DNA of 64,000 bases from Megalobrama amblycephala. Taxonomy: Eukaryota > Chordata > Actinopteri > Cypriniformes > Xenocyprididae. The stretch's first letter is position 1. Every line of letters begins with the position of its first letter. The DNA is taken from NCBI RefSeq assembly GCF_018812025.1, contig NC_063049.1:5269013-5333012 (forward strand). Direction: 5' to 3'. Made by a program: the position numbers and the translations under genes. The notes beneath the pieces are model-generated. The model was not told where the DNA came from. It ran no database searches and was given only the letters and a program-made list of their open reading frames with translations. Below, piece after piece: positions 46,901 to 50,939 of this stretch.

Positions 46901-49076
46901 CAGGTGCCTGAAAAAACAGTGCTTTTGCCTGTAGTGTCTCCCCTTAAAAAGTGTTGTCAAGTGTGTCTCTTAAATGGCCTTATAGTTATTGCTTTTCCAG
47001 CATCCTCAGGGGCGTCTGAAGTGGAGTCAGAGGATGATGTTTGTGGGTCTCAAACATCTTTGCCGCGTCATGGCAACAGTTCAGCAAACGCGCTTCACCG
47101 CGGCAACACCACGGCACACGTGTGCTGGCATCGCAACACCAGCGTTTCCATGCTGGACTTCAGCATAGCGACGGAGGTACCGGTATCAATCCTGAGTGTG
47201 AGAATGTGTAATGAATTCATTATAGCTCTTCATCAACTTCTCTGTGTCTGACAGAACAAGCTCTCAGGAAATCTGCTCAGAAAGTTCAAAAACAGCAACG
47301 GCTGGCAGAAACTCTGGGTGGTTTTCACCAATTTCACCCTGTTCTTCTACAAAACACACGAGGTAAAGCGTCGACAGACACACACTTCGCTTTCTGTGTC
47401 TCAGTGAATGTGTGAAATATCTGGACTCACGCTCATTTCTCTCTGTAAGGACGAGTTTCCTCTGGCCAGTCTGCCGTTGTTGGGTTACTCCGTCACAGAT
47501 GCTGGAGAGTCTGAAAACATCCATAAGGATCACGTCTTCAAACTGCACTTCAAATCTCACGTCTATTTCTTCAGAACTGAGAGTCAGTACTTTTTCGAAA
47601 GGTACAGCAAAATTCACTATTTTACAAAGAGATACAGTGAATCTAGTAAAATACACAGTTTTTTTACTGATTAGTGTATTAGTTTGGTAACACTTTATTT
47701 TGCTGTGTCTTTGTTACACATGTACGTCCTATAGTAATAGCAGTAAATGATGCATGCTTACATGAATCTAAACTGAATCCTAACCCTATATTTCCTTGCT
47801 ACATTGTAATTATACATTTATTATACACATAATTATACATTTAAGTAGTGAGTAATAATAATTAACTACATGCTCTTAATATAGGATTAGGGTTTGGTTT
47901 AGGGTTAGTTGCTTGTAATTATGCATCATTTACTGTTATTACTACAGTAAGTACATGCAACATATTTAATAAGGACACTGTAAAATAAAGTATCACCAAA
48001 ATATTTGGTCACACTTTAGTTTAGTTTATCACACCAATTCTCAATATTAACTACGACTTTTGCCTCGATAAACTGCTAATTACTGCTTATTAATAGTTAG
48101 TAAGGTTGTTGTTAAGTTTAGGTATTGGGAGGATTAAGGGATGTAGAATAAGGTCATGCAGAATAAGGCATTAATATGTGCTTAATAAGAACTAATAAAC
48201 AGCCAATATCCTAATAATATGCAGCTAATAAGCAACTAGTTACTATTGAGAAACTAATGTTAATGTTTATTGTGATGTCTTTTCATAATATGTATCATAT
48301 CTTCCGTTAAGTACTAAAAAAAAAAAAACACCAGAAAAATGAATAAAACCCATAATAATTTCTGCAGTCAGTATGATGTCAAGCCAAAATACTATTTAAA
48401 CAAAATAATCTTAAAAAAGATTTTTATTGCTTTTAGACAAACTGATTAAAAATATACAAGTGCACTTTAAAAAATGTAATATTACTAATGTTTGGTTATT
48501 ATTTGATCTCTGTGGGTGCTGCGCAGTGATAAACACATTAGATATTCTGTCTCACAGCTGTTATTATTATCATATTGTGTATTTTAGCACAGCTGGAACA
48601 CTGTATTGACCAATCAGCATCCAGGAGGACTATGGCTACCAGACATACTGTTCCCATTGTGCAGTAAATATTATTATTTTCTTGTGCAGTGTGGAAAATA
48701 TTAGCAGAGTTTATGTGATTGCATTTAGTTGAGCAACAGTTTTACAGTTAAAGGATTAGTTCACTTTCAAATAAAATTTTCCTGATAATTTACTCACCCT
48801 CATGTCATCCAAGATGTTCATGTCTTCAAGTCGAAAAGAAATGAAGGTTTTTGATGAAAACATTCCAGGATTTTTCTCCTTATAGTGGACTTCAATGGGC
48901 ACCAAACAGTTGAAGGTTAAAATTACAGTTTCAGTGCAGCTTCAAAGAGCTTTAAATGTGACCACACCTTTAATGCTGTAGTATTTTCATCTATGTGTAG
49001 ATGGATGACAGTGATCAGAAGTGCCACAGTCTCTGCCAGCAGAACCCGCTATCTGAACCGGACAGAACCGGACTGA
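5829..49076 (+). CDS. farp1: FERM, RhoGEF and pleckstrin domain-containing protein 1, full-length GEF form (25 coding exons, exon 12 skipped or partly used)
   Basis: A membrane-associated guanine-nucleotide exchange factor for Rho-family GTPases. FARP1 of other vertebrates acts in neurite, dendrite and synapse growth (family knowledge). Joining exons 1-11 directly to 13-25 gives 944 aa. The approximate order is: variable N-terminus with RLGAPE and GISTLE, 1-40; FERM, 41-320; FERM-adjacent, 325-380; linker with PLISPMLND and TDDEED, 390-433; DH domain from [20 protein letters not shown] to about 630; PH1 with [20 protein letters not shown] to EMEKWMED, 663-765; PH2 with [20 protein letters not shown] to FERWMTVI, 836-925. 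The linker and the [10 protein letters not shown] and [14 protein letters not shown] blocks match FARP1 better than FARP2. Human FARP1 is about 1,045 aa; the shortfall is in the linker, and partial use of exon 12 through internal donors would lengthen it. The start ATG at 5829 is the first in the exon and gives the family N-terminus. All junctions are in frame with no internal stop, so the gene looks intact. Confidence 0.93.
6175..7375. mobile_element. Nested MITE pair in farp1 intron 1
   Basis: The outer element begins near 6175 (AAGTAACAAAAATATAAGAA, TTTTGTTAACGTTCCC) and resumes after 7056, ending with ATTCTGAGAACGTTAGTTGG. Inside it, about 6225-7056 is a second repeat (GAACAGGCGAATGTCAACAT to TTCTACGGCACC) that is repeated in the same orientation at about 20880-21763. 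Confidence 0.6.
8014..8048. repeat. (CA)n microsatellite
   Basis: About 17 CA units, followed by GCCATGGTGTTGCTATGG, a motif related to the GTTGCTAGG repeat near 62100-62160. Confidence 0.95.
8530..9619. mobile_element. MITE with a second MITE nested inside it
   Basis: Outer terminal repeats: TGTCTGAAATCGCCCCCTAT on the left (8530), mirrored by TATAGGGGTGATTTTGAACA at 9598-9617. The internal motif TTTAAATAGTGCACTATTTG is also a local palindrome. Inside, 8952-9479 has its own ends, AAAGGGGTGGTTCATTGCAA and CAATGACCCACCTCTTT, so it inserted later. Neither element encodes a protein. Confidence 0.75.
9800..12120. other. Intron sequence without recognisable genes
   Basis: Unclassified repeats and AT-rich DNA. 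A fragment of the palindromic repeat family (GTGAAATATTATTACAATAT) sits near 11395-11460. There is a short (CA)n at 10852-10865. No exon, tRNA or complete transposon is evident. Confidence 0.5.
12124..12167. repeat. (AT)n microsatellite
   Basis: About 21 uninterrupted AT units following CAGCATATAT. Confidence 0.95.
12834..13266. mobile_element. Complete 'GGTTAGTTCACCC' MITE inserted in the LTR element
   Basis: Left end AAAGGGTTAGTTCACCCAAA, right end TTTTTGGGTGAACTAATCCT. The flanks read CTTAAAGG and CCTTTAAG, consistent with a TTAA-type target. The interior has two head-to-head halves (TGATTCATAACACTCCGAAG and its counterpart CGGAAGCGTTATGAATCAGC). No ORF. Confidence 0.85.
14030..15129 (+). 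repeat. Long terminal repeat (1.1 kb)
   Basis: TG...CA ends, a polypurine tract immediately upstream, T-rich U3-like sequence and a polyadenylation signal 70 bp from the end. The partner 5' LTR is not in this window, or is too decayed to see. Confidence 0.6.
15448..15500. repeat. (CA)n microsatellite
   Basis: About 24 CA units in farp1 intron 1. Confidence 0.95.
15600..17190. other. Intron sequence; includes a C-run and 'AAGTGCACTTAAGT' repeat sequence
   Basis: A C-run at 16066-16082 is followed by TCTCTC. 16580-17190 contains the dispersed AAGTGCACTTAAAG/AAGTACTC repeat and an ATTTTATTTTACAGTCCTG block. These families recur at 24060-24440, 34130-34280, 35380-35580, 45730-46220 and 47690-48000. 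No exon is seen. Confidence 0.5.
17195..18784 (-). mobile_element. Tc1-like DNA transposon, 1.59 kb, near-complete but inactive
   Basis: Flanked by TA at 17193-17194 and 18785-18786, the Tc1/mariner target. Terminal inverted repeats start CAGGTGCTGGTCATATAATT and extend about 200 bp (to about 17397, and from about 18583). The inner repeat includes TCTCAGAAAATTAGAATAT and its mirror. The transposase gene lies between them on the minus strand and is broken. Confidence 0.93.
17468..18503 (-). pseudogene. Tc1-family transposase, frameshifted and interrupted
   Basis: The N-terminal part reads [20 protein letters not shown] (ATG at about 18466; an upstream ATG at 18503), with paired helix-turn-helix DNA-binding motifs ([20 protein letters not shown]). 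The DDE catalytic core is recognisable: FSDESKF, then QQDLAPAH, then [10 protein letters not shown], matching the D,D34E class. A frameshift near 17965 moves the core into another frame. A near-exact 15-bp tandem duplication near 17725-17755 (AAGCTACCAGTACCT repeated) adds an in-frame TAA between the second D and the E. The family stop follows APTTY at 17468-17470. The enzyme would cut and paste the element, but this copy cannot make it. Confidence 0.9.
19029..19133 (+). CDS. farp1: farp1 coding exon 2 (residues 58-92)
   Basis: Acceptor GTTAACAG, donor ATG|GTAAGT, 105 nt, phase 0. Encodes the FERM F1 segment with [14 protein letters not shown], highly conserved in FARP1, FARP2 and FRMD7. Confidence 0.95.
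19383..19422. repeat. (TG)n microsatellite
   Basis: About 20 TG units in farp1 intron 2. A second, interrupted TG array lies at 19584-19645, just after the exon 3 donor. Confidence 0.95.
19522..19564 (+). CDS. farp1: farp1 coding exon 3
   Basis: A 43-nt exon, acceptor CTCCACAG, donor ACAC|GTAAGA. Encodes [14 protein letters not shown] of FERM F1 and leaves phase 1. Confidence 0.93.
19755..19833 (+). CDS. farp1: farp1 coding exon 4
   Basis: A 79-nt exon, acceptor GTGTGTCCAG, donor CCAG|GTGAGG. Encodes [20 protein letters not shown], the conserved FARP FERM block, ending phase 2. Confidence 0.94.
19910..20007 (+). CDS. farp1: farp1 coding exon 5
   Basis: A 98-nt exon, acceptor TTTTCTCTCAG, donor CAGT|GTGAGT. 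Encodes [20 protein letters not shown] and [10 protein letters not shown] of FERM F2, ending phase 1. Confidence 0.95.
20512..20626 (+). CDS. farp1: farp1 coding exon 6
   Basis: A 115-nt exon, acceptor TTTTGTTTAG, donor ACAT|GTGAGT. Encodes [20 protein letters not shown] and [10 protein letters not shown] of FERM F2. The next exon completes the Ile codon. Confidence 0.94.
20777..23307. mobile_element. 2.5-kb composite MITE in farp1 intron 6 with a second element nested inside
   Basis: Outer ends: TTAAAGTGCCCCTATTATGC at 20777, mirrored by GCATATTAGGGGCACTTTAA at 23288-23307. Directly inside the left arm, about 20806-21763 is a separate element with ends GGTGCCCTAGAATGG and TTCTACGGCACC; a sister copy is at 6225-7056. 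The outer interior (about 22740-23260) matches 5115-5690 in inverted orientation. No ORF. Confidence 0.75.
23367..23514 (+). CDS. farp1: farp1 coding exon 7 (to residue 253)
   Basis: A 148-nt exon, acceptor TGTTTAAG, donor TTTCAG|GTACAT. Encodes [20 protein letters not shown] and [20 protein letters not shown], spanning the FERM F2/F3 boundary. Phase 0 at its end. Confidence 0.95.
23589..23684 (+). CDS. farp1: farp1 coding exon 8 (residues 254-285)
   Basis: A 96-nt exon, acceptor TTTACTCAG, donor TGGC|GTGAGT. Encodes the F3 block [20 protein letters not shown]. The preceding intron is only 74 nt. Confidence 0.95.
23811..23974 (+). CDS. farp1: farp1 coding exon 9
   Basis: Encodes [20 protein letters not shown] and [17 protein letters not shown], the end of FERM F3, then RGSSFRF of the FERM-adjacent region. 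The acceptor is the tandem TAGCAG, so the exon may also begin at 23808 with one extra Gln. Donor TTCAG|GTACGA, phase 2. Confidence 0.94.
24060..24440. repeat. Dispersed 'AAGTGTACTTAAAG' repeat
   Basis: An AT-rich intronic repeat with paired AGTGTACTT/AAGTACACT-type motifs and an A-run at 24138-24154. It is shared with several other introns here. Confidence 0.5.
24884..24952 (+). CDS. farp1: farp1 coding exon 10
   Basis: A 69-nt exon, acceptor TTCTCTGCAG, donor ATAG|GTGAGT. Encodes [20 protein letters not shown] of the FERM-adjacent domain. Confidence 0.94.
25083..25155 (+). CDS. farp1: farp1 coding exon 11 (to residue 387)
   Basis: A 73-nt exon, acceptor TCTCTTTCAG, donor TCAA|GTTAGT. Encodes [20 protein letters not shown], beginning the variable linker. 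It ends in phase 0, which lets it join either exon 12 or exon 13. The donor has T at +3, a weaker site than most in this gene. Confidence 0.9.
25299..26240. mobile_element. 'GGATTAGTTCACTT' MITE, complete copy
   Basis: Left end AAAGGATTAGTTCACTTCAG, right end CTGAAGTGAACTAATCCTTT. The interior is two mirrored halves (GGGTCTTTCC...GACCCTTATTCCTTGTCTGG). It lies in farp1 intron 11. Related copies: 48750-48975 and 63453 to the window end. Confidence 0.85.
26464..26661. repeat. 'GGGGTGTCCAAACTC...GGACACCCCTGG' short palindromic repeat
   Basis: CAGGGGTGTCCAAACTCAGT is mirrored by GGATTGGACACCCCTGG, with TGGCCCTCCAGGAGCAG before the right end. The same family forms the tandem cluster at 29477-31320. 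Confidence 0.75.
27615..28784 (+). CDS. farp1: farp1 exon 12: alternative terminal exon encoding a 389-aa tail
   Basis: The acceptor TCCTCTCTCAG precedes an open frame ([18 protein letters not shown]...) continuous with exon 11 and closed by TAA. The tail is Ser/Pro-rich and disordered-looking. It has an [16 protein letters not shown] helix-forming stretch near residues 664-679 of the short form, an acidic/serine [15 protein letters not shown] cluster, and a final [12 protein letters not shown] motif. Two internal GTAAG sites (27648 and 28026) are both in phase 0 and could act as donors to exon 13. It would then be a cassette part of the linker rather than a terminal exon. I see no FARP GEF-form sequence in it. 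Confidence 0.85.
   Translation, partial: AVKQSRDGSFLVSSEDSAVLRPCGNSSPSTQRNGCSDQTYPIKEDSRSQAAKQSPIDRAGLASRAAKGSSSSIPYIDCSDAEFSEQEVRGRVSRSHSHTRDGNSDSAYCTGFGVHWTHQQDRYLGKFRQKESPSLSPVSQAESPAHSYPSPSSPNQSTNIFESSFFGGRVRGPLHSALLEELAAKSPINHHTGTRSLTTSPAPSSIHRTSSLSHTQYNGHPGWSISSKAGREERGGLFSSCSPIMNRSANKSQNAVSQLERNTRILNQPHPPVLSRSERMAMLERRMLANGLTPPGKANLKPSSPHRRFGAVQMIDGSTSSGTDTSDSEEAESTGSCSQSLGFENQAARSSSPLPRNKYSFGSLHLDDLDDEGGCVNLSDEEGMQVFNC
29477..31320. repeat. Tandem cluster of short 'CTGCAGAG...GGTTGGAGCTAAACTCTGCAG' repeats
   Basis: Five units of about 190-210 bp occur at about 29477-29668 (with MITE after it), 30506-30700, 30717-30913, 30922-31118 and 31120-31320. Each carries CCTTCCTGCAGA near the left and TTGGAGCTAAACTCTGCAGG near the right, so each unit is itself an imperfect palindrome. 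The units diverge and appear to have amplified locally. Confidence 0.8.
29683..30488. mobile_element. MITE inserted in the tandem repeat cluster
   Basis: Terminal repeats: GCCGAGTTCAGACTGCACGA on the left, mirrored by TCGTGCAGTCTGAACTCGGC on the right, flanked by TTA/TTTA. The interior is rich in CGCCGAC motifs in both orientations (TCGCCGACGAGTCGCCGACG near 29843). No ORF. Confidence 0.85.
31718..31911. mobile_element. Short MITE related to the 'GGTTAGTTCACCC' family
   Basis: Ends near ACTCACCTTCATGTAGGACT and ACATGAGGGTGAGCAATGAC, then TTTTTGGATGAACTATCCCT. It sits immediately before the next, larger copy. Confidence 0.6.
31917..32340. mobile_element. 'GGTTAGTTCACCC' family MITE
   Basis: A right end TTTTTGGGTGAACTAACCCC is present. 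The left end is degraded but has the ATTAATTACTCAC and CGGAACACAAATTAAGATAT blocks. The interior GAGGTCCAGAAAGGTAGTAA is mirrored by TACCTTTCTGGGCCTC. Confidence 0.75.
33089..33509. mobile_element. MITE with 'GGCTATGTTTAGAAT' ends
   Basis: Left GGCTATGTTTAGAATGGAAT is mirrored by GCTATTCTGAACATAGCC. The interior contains repeated ACTGC/GCAGTA motifs. Confidence 0.75.
33659..33664 (+). terminator. farp1: Candidate polyadenylation signal for a short farp1 transcript
   Basis: AATAAA in GTGTCAATAAAGTTACAGTT followed by GGCCTTTT. The 100 bp before it are not obviously repeat-derived. Confidence 0.35.
33700..36150. other. farp1: Intron before farp1 exon 13; AT-rich with dispersed repeats
   Basis: Contains an (AT)n array at 34379-34412, AAGTGCAC/AAGTACAC repeat fragments at 34130-34280 and 35380-35580, and an A-run at 35309-35326. 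No further exon is seen. Confidence 0.6.
36155..36292 (+). CDS. farp1: farp1 coding exon 13 (linker before the DH domain)
   Basis: Encodes [20 protein letters not shown], then [20 protein letters not shown], closely matching the FARP1 linker just before the DH domain. The acceptor is an overlapping CAG|AG|GTG. Use of the second AG (start 36155) keeps phase 0 with exon 11 or with the internal donors of exon 12. The first AG (36153) would need a phase-1 upstream exon. Donor GAAG|GTGAGA. Confidence 0.92.
36500..36589 (+). CDS. farp1: farp1 coding exon 14 (start of DH domain)
   Basis: A 90-nt exon, acceptor TTTGTGCAG, donor AGCG|GTAAAT. Encodes [20 protein letters not shown] and [10 protein letters not shown], the first conserved helix (CR1) of the RhoGEF fold. 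Confidence 0.95.
36640..38340 (+). mobile_element. Decayed non-autonomous LTR retrotransposon with gag-like remnant and minisatellite
   Basis: 36640-36911 looks like the 3' part of a 5' LTR: T/C-rich, AATAAA near 36863, ending CTGCTAACA. It is followed by a gag-like coding remnant (37013-37260, [20 protein letters not shown] then [20 protein letters not shown]) with stops. The 30-bp minisatellite follows, then a polypurine-like GGGAGTGGGGAG and a new LTR start TGTCACAGTCACCAGCTCTC at 38215, cut off near 38340. No RT or integrase is seen. It lies inside the intron between DH exons 14 and 15, in the sense orientation. Confidence 0.65.
37727..38110 (+). repeat. 30-bp minisatellite, about 13 units, in frame
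   Basis: Units read GCCCACGAGCCCGCTCCGGA GTTCACTTCA with few substitutions. In the plus frame this repeats [20 protein letters not shown]. Because 30 is divisible by 3, the opposite strand also stays open (GSWAEVNSG...). The array sits between the gag-like remnant and the polypurine tract of an LTR element, so the plus-frame reading as part of that element's protein is preferred. Confidence 0.93.
38341..39046. other. Intronic AT-rich DNA, no feature recognised
   Basis: No exon, RNA gene or paired transposon end seen. Confidence 0.5.
39047..39106 (+). repeat. (TG)30 microsatellite abutting the exon 15 acceptor
   Basis: Thirty TG units end four bases before the exon 15 boundary (TTAG|TTTCAG), so the repeat replaces a normal polypyrimidine tract. 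Confidence 0.97.
39111..39241 (+). CDS. farp1: farp1 coding exon 15 (DH domain)
   Basis: Encodes [19 protein letters not shown], then [20 protein letters not shown], in the DH domain. FARP1 has WFQ here; the Trp is absent because exon 14 ends in ITA and exon 15 starts with Phe. An alternative acceptor TTTCAG| at 39117 would also be in frame. Donor CTGTG|GTGAGA, phase 2. The (TG)n upstream and (CA)n downstream are mutually complementary. Confidence 0.92.
39242..39378 (+). repeat. 78-bp tandem duplication of the exon 15 end, plus two (AC)n arrays
   Basis: 39276-39322 repeats the last part of exon 15 (CCAGGAGCTCAAAGAGAGAC then TATCACTGTGGTGA), including a second copy of the donor at 39320. (AC)16 lies between the copies (39253-39284) and (AC)27-28 follows (39323-39378). 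Use of the second donor would add 78 nt beginning with an in-frame TGA. Confidence 0.9.
39519..39600 (+). CDS. farp1: farp1 coding exon 16 (DH domain)
   Basis: An 82-nt exon, acceptor TGTATTTTAG, donor CAAG|GTGATT. Completes the Trp of LSLWEG and encodes [21 protein letters not shown] array begins 10 nt after the donor. Confidence 0.94.
39610..39650. repeat. (TG)n microsatellite
   Basis: About 14 TG units followed by CGTGTGCGTGTG, between farp1 exons 16 and 17. Confidence 0.95.
39712..39949 (+). CDS. farp1: farp1 coding exon 17 (DH domain core)
   Basis: A 238-nt exon, acceptor CTCCTTCAG, donor CAGAG|GTGAGA. Encodes [20 protein letters not shown], then [20 protein letters not shown]. The P-hRLLHY-hLL block is the conserved CR3 of RhoGEF domains, which contacts the GTPase. 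Confidence 0.95.
40321..40362. repeat. (TATAT/ATTAT) pentanucleotide tandem repeat
   Basis: About eight units of TATAT preceding TTTAGGG. Confidence 0.9.
40375..40720. mobile_element. Copy of the 'AAAAGTTTGG' repeat family
   Basis: ATTTATTTTAAAAAACAGTA, then CAAAGCTGAATTTTCAGCAT and CCAGTCTTCAGTGTCACATG, as at 2281-2585 (reverse) and 52624-53569. The terminal motifs are lost. Confidence 0.7.
40773..40972 (+). CDS. farp1: farp1 coding exon 18 (end of DH, start of PH1)
   Basis: A 200-nt exon, acceptor TGTGTTCTAG, donor CCTG|GTGAGA. Encodes [20 protein letters not shown], then [20 protein letters not shown] of the first PH domain. Phase 0. Confidence 0.95.
41038..41240. mobile_element. 'AAAAATAAAGGTTCTTT' MITE
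   Basis: CTAAAAATAAAGGTTCTTTA, then GGTTCCATGAAGAACCTTTA. Sister copies are at 49385-49588 and 57570-57740. The right end is degraded. Confidence 0.6.
41577..42864. mobile_element. MITE with nested MITE in farp1 intron 18
   Basis: Outer ends: GGCCCATTCACACCAAGAA on the left, mirrored by TTCTTGGTGTGAAAGAGCCT on the right, with ATAACGATA-type subterminal repeats. Nested within, 41605-42138 has ends AAAGCCACTTTTACACTGCA and GTGGAAATGAGGCTT, and a GGGAC/GTTCCTGGGG-rich interior. Neither encodes a protein. Confidence 0.75.
42959..43048 (+). CDS. farp1: farp1 coding exon 19 (PH1)
   Basis: A 90-nt exon, acceptor GGAGCCAG, donor GACA|GTAAGA. Encodes [20 protein letters not shown] and [10 protein letters not shown], strongly FARP1-like. 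Confidence 0.95.
43127..43209 (+). CDS. farp1: farp1 coding exon 20 (PH1)
   Basis: An 83-nt exon, acceptor TGTGTTCAG, donor CATG|GTAATG. Encodes [16 protein letters not shown] and the following strand QSLVVAA. Confidence 0.94.
43459..44468. mobile_element. MITE with 'GGGTTACTTTAAAAATGTATTCCGTTAC' type ends
   Basis: Left GCTTGGGAGGGTTAC and TGTATTCCGTTACAGTTAC are mirrored by CTGTAACGAATTACAGTTAC, GTATTCCGTTACTCC and CCAACCCTGC. It contains an (AT)n array at 43938-43979. Intron 20 of farp1. Confidence 0.7.
44469..45561. other. farp1: Rest of farp1 intron 20; mixed repeat fragments
   Basis: 44868-44960 is an internal fragment of the GGTTAGTTCACCC family (GGTCCAGAAAAGTAGTAAAA). 44780-44870 resembles a transposon end (TCGACTAGTCAGTGCAACCC). 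No exon. Confidence 0.5.
45562..45671 (+). CDS. farp1: farp1 coding exon 21 (end of PH1)
   Basis: A 110-nt exon, acceptor TCTCTTGTAG, donor GTCT|GTAAGT. Encodes [20 protein letters not shown], the C-terminal helix of PH1 with its conserved Trp, then a short linker. Confidence 0.95.
45730..47000. other. farp1: farp1 intron 21, repeats and AT-rich DNA
   Basis: 45730-46220 carries the AAGTGTACTTC/AAGTGCACTTAAG repeat. The open frame at 46406-46732 is low-complexity and matches nothing I recognise. Confidence 0.5.
47001..47176 (+). CDS. farp1: farp1 coding exon 22 (inter-PH linker)
   Basis: A 176-nt exon, acceptor GCTTTTCCAG, donor GGAG|GTACCG. Encodes [20 protein letters not shown], then [20 protein letters not shown]. 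The [12 protein letters not shown] block is conserved in FARPs. Confidence 0.95.
47255..47362 (+). CDS. farp1: farp1 coding exon 23 (PH2)
   Basis: A 108-nt exon, acceptor GTCTGACAG, donor CGAG|GTAAAG. Encodes [20 protein letters not shown] and [16 protein letters not shown], the first strands of PH2. Confidence 0.96.
47450..47601 (+). CDS. farp1: farp1 coding exon 24 (PH2)
   Basis: A 152-nt exon, acceptor CTCTGTAAG, donor GAAAG|GTACAG. Encodes [20 protein letters not shown], then [20 protein letters not shown]. Confidence 0.96.
47690..48280. repeat. Two 'TGGTAACACTTTATTTT'-type dispersed repeats
   Basis: GGTAACACTTTATTTTGCTG at 47687 pairs with the mirrored CACTGTAAAATAAAGTATCA near 47978. 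A second repeat (GGTCACACTTTAGTTTAG, AACTAATGTTAATG) follows at 48006-48265. Confidence 0.55.
48750..48975. mobile_element. Truncated 'GGATTAGTTCACTT' MITE
   Basis: Left end AAAGGATTAGTTCACTTTCA and interior CTCACCCTCATGTCATCCAA are present. It breaks off at GAGCTTTAAATGTG just before the last farp1 exon. Confidence 0.75.
49001..49076 (+). CDS. farp1: farp1 last coding exon 25
   Basis: Acceptor CTATGTGTAG. Completes [20 protein letters not shown] and ends LNRTEPD followed by TGA at 49074-49076. FARP1 has ERWMEVIRSATSSASR here. The last residues are species-specific; the exon end reads into repeated GAACCGGACAGAACCGGACT, which may have shifted the C-terminus. Confidence 0.9.
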
Positions 49077-49384
49077 ACCGCATAGAGCCTGCCGTCTGAA
49101 CCCCACAGAAACTGCCATGTGACCAGGACAGAAAACAACACAAGCCAACAGACCCATGCAGCCATCTCAGTGTGTGTGTGTGTATGTGTGTGTGTGTGTG
49201 TGTGTGTTTTATGACAATGTCACTTTGGTGACTGACTTTCTTTTTTAAATAACAGTGTTACATAATATGATGTTAAAGGGGAATGTCACCACTCGCTCAG
49301 ATATCAGCCTCAGACACGCTTTATTCCTATCATTTGTAATTTTGCTAACTTAAGCTCCATCAGTGACATTAAAGTTTTATTATG

Positions 49385-49588
49385 CACTCTTAAAAATAAA
49401 GGCTCCAAACTGTGTTTTTCCCCCAGTGATGCCATAGAAGAGGCATTTCTGGTTCCCCAAAGAACCTTTCAGTGATCAGTTCCACTAGAACCACTTTTTC
49501 TTAGAACATTTAAAAATCCAATGAAAAGGTTCCATGGAATCTTAATGGAACCTTCACTGCCAATAACGAGCCTTTATTTGTAAGAGGT
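49385..49588. mobile_element. 'TAAAAATAAAGG' MITE in the 3' UTR
   Basis: CTCTTAAAAATAAAGGCTCC is mirrored by GAGCCTTTATTTGTAAGAG. The interior has AGAACCTTTCAGTG and GGTTCCATGGAATCTT. Confidence 0.8.
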
Positions 49589-50670
49589 GAAAATCAGAGA
49601 GTAAAACAGGACAGATCGTGGAGGATTTCACACTCCAGTGTCATTATTGTACTTGCACTTTGGATAAAAGGTTCCTCCAAATCTCTAGCAAGATTCTCAC
49701 TAAAACTGCATTATGGATTTCATAAAAAGGCCTCAAATATTTCAAGGTGCTATGTTCATGATTATGCTGGGTTTGAATATGACATGAGGTTTATTAGCAC
49801 ATTTATTTATAGCACGTGTTGACGTACTGAAGTCATTATCTTGAGAAACTGAAAGTGTTAATAAAGGCTCAGAGATGAAGAGAGGTGGAATTCCCCTTTA
49901 ACCTCGTGACTTTCCCCATGAACACACAGGTGCTTTTTAATGTTTGCTTTTCGTCCTCTAGTGTAAAGAACATCACGAACAAGCATTTCCTGCATTTTTT
50001 TACTGGGCTTTTACAGAATCTCATTTTGTAAGCGACGTTTAATTGTAAGCATAAGCCGTAAGTGTCACTTGTTGCCTCTGAACGGAGGCGGATCATTTCA
50101 GTGCCATGGTTTTTATAGTACAGATTTCTATGTTTCTATGTTTTAGACTTCAGCTGAAACCATGTCGGGTTCCAGAAGCCAATGTGCCAAAACCACTTTG
50201 GGTATTTCTGTTCGTTTCCATATTGGATTGAATGGTCAATAATGAAAAGGCATTGAGGATTTAGAGGCGAGGTATAAAATATATGAACTTTACTGAGCTT
50301 ATATTTATAGTGTTAAAGTGCCATTAAGAGCATAACAGACAAATGTTATTTTACGCTACGCCATTTATTTCCATCACCATGTAGCATTTGATATTGAAGA
50401 AGAGAGGATATTTTGTTATTCAAAGCTGTGAGAAGATTGACACCCCTCACTGTCATTTTAGGAATATAATTTTCACCAAACTAAGCAACCTTCACCCATA
50501 GATTCAGTATGTAATGAGCCACAACTGTATATTACAGGCTAGTTTAGACCACAGAAGACGTAAAGCTTTAAAATGTGCATATAAACATGATGTTTTAGTT
50601 TCATAAGGCCCAAACACTGCTCAAATGAAAGGAGAGAGAGGAGGAGAGAGAGTTTATTGGAAATGAAAGC

Positions 50671-50676
50671 AATAAA
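50671..50676 (+). terminator. farp1: Likely distal farp1 polyadenylation signal
   Basis: AATAAA followed within 30-50 nt by a U/GU-rich stretch; in the sense direction of the gene. Confidence 0.45.
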
Positions 50677-50939
50677 ACCTCATTCCAGAAACCGCTTGAC
50701 TTTTCTGTGTGCTCTTTCTTCATTACACTGGCCAGCAGAGGGCAGCGTTACATCAGCACTGAGGTCACTTAACCCAGAATAGAGCAGAGGAAAACAATTT
50801 ATATAGCTCTATAAACACATCATATAAGTGCCATAAAATTCAACAATAGATGATATTTTAGTATATATTTATGATTCTTCAATAACTAAGATTGTGTTAA
50901 TATGGAAGTGAGAGAGGTGCACATCTCTATCAAACAGGC

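Larger units (their letters stand above)
49077..50690 (+). other. farp1: farp1 3' UTR (approximate)
   Basis: The stop codon is followed by a (TG)n array at 49171-49207 and a small MITE at 49385-49588. Polyadenylation signals AATAAA occur at 49860-49865 and 50671-50676. The latter has the better downstream G/U-rich element (TTTTCTGTGTGCTCTTTC). The exact end is not determined. Confidence 0.55.

Noticed and set aside
47264..47656. 130-codon minus-strand frame
   Set aside because: It is the antisense shadow of farp1 exons 23 and 24, which are confirmed by family similarity.
5829..49076. Assignment of the first gene to farp2
   Set aside because: Some residues are FARP2-like (FDIS, STLEPG), but the pre-DH linker, PH1 and PH2 blocks and the neighbouring dock9 favour farp1.
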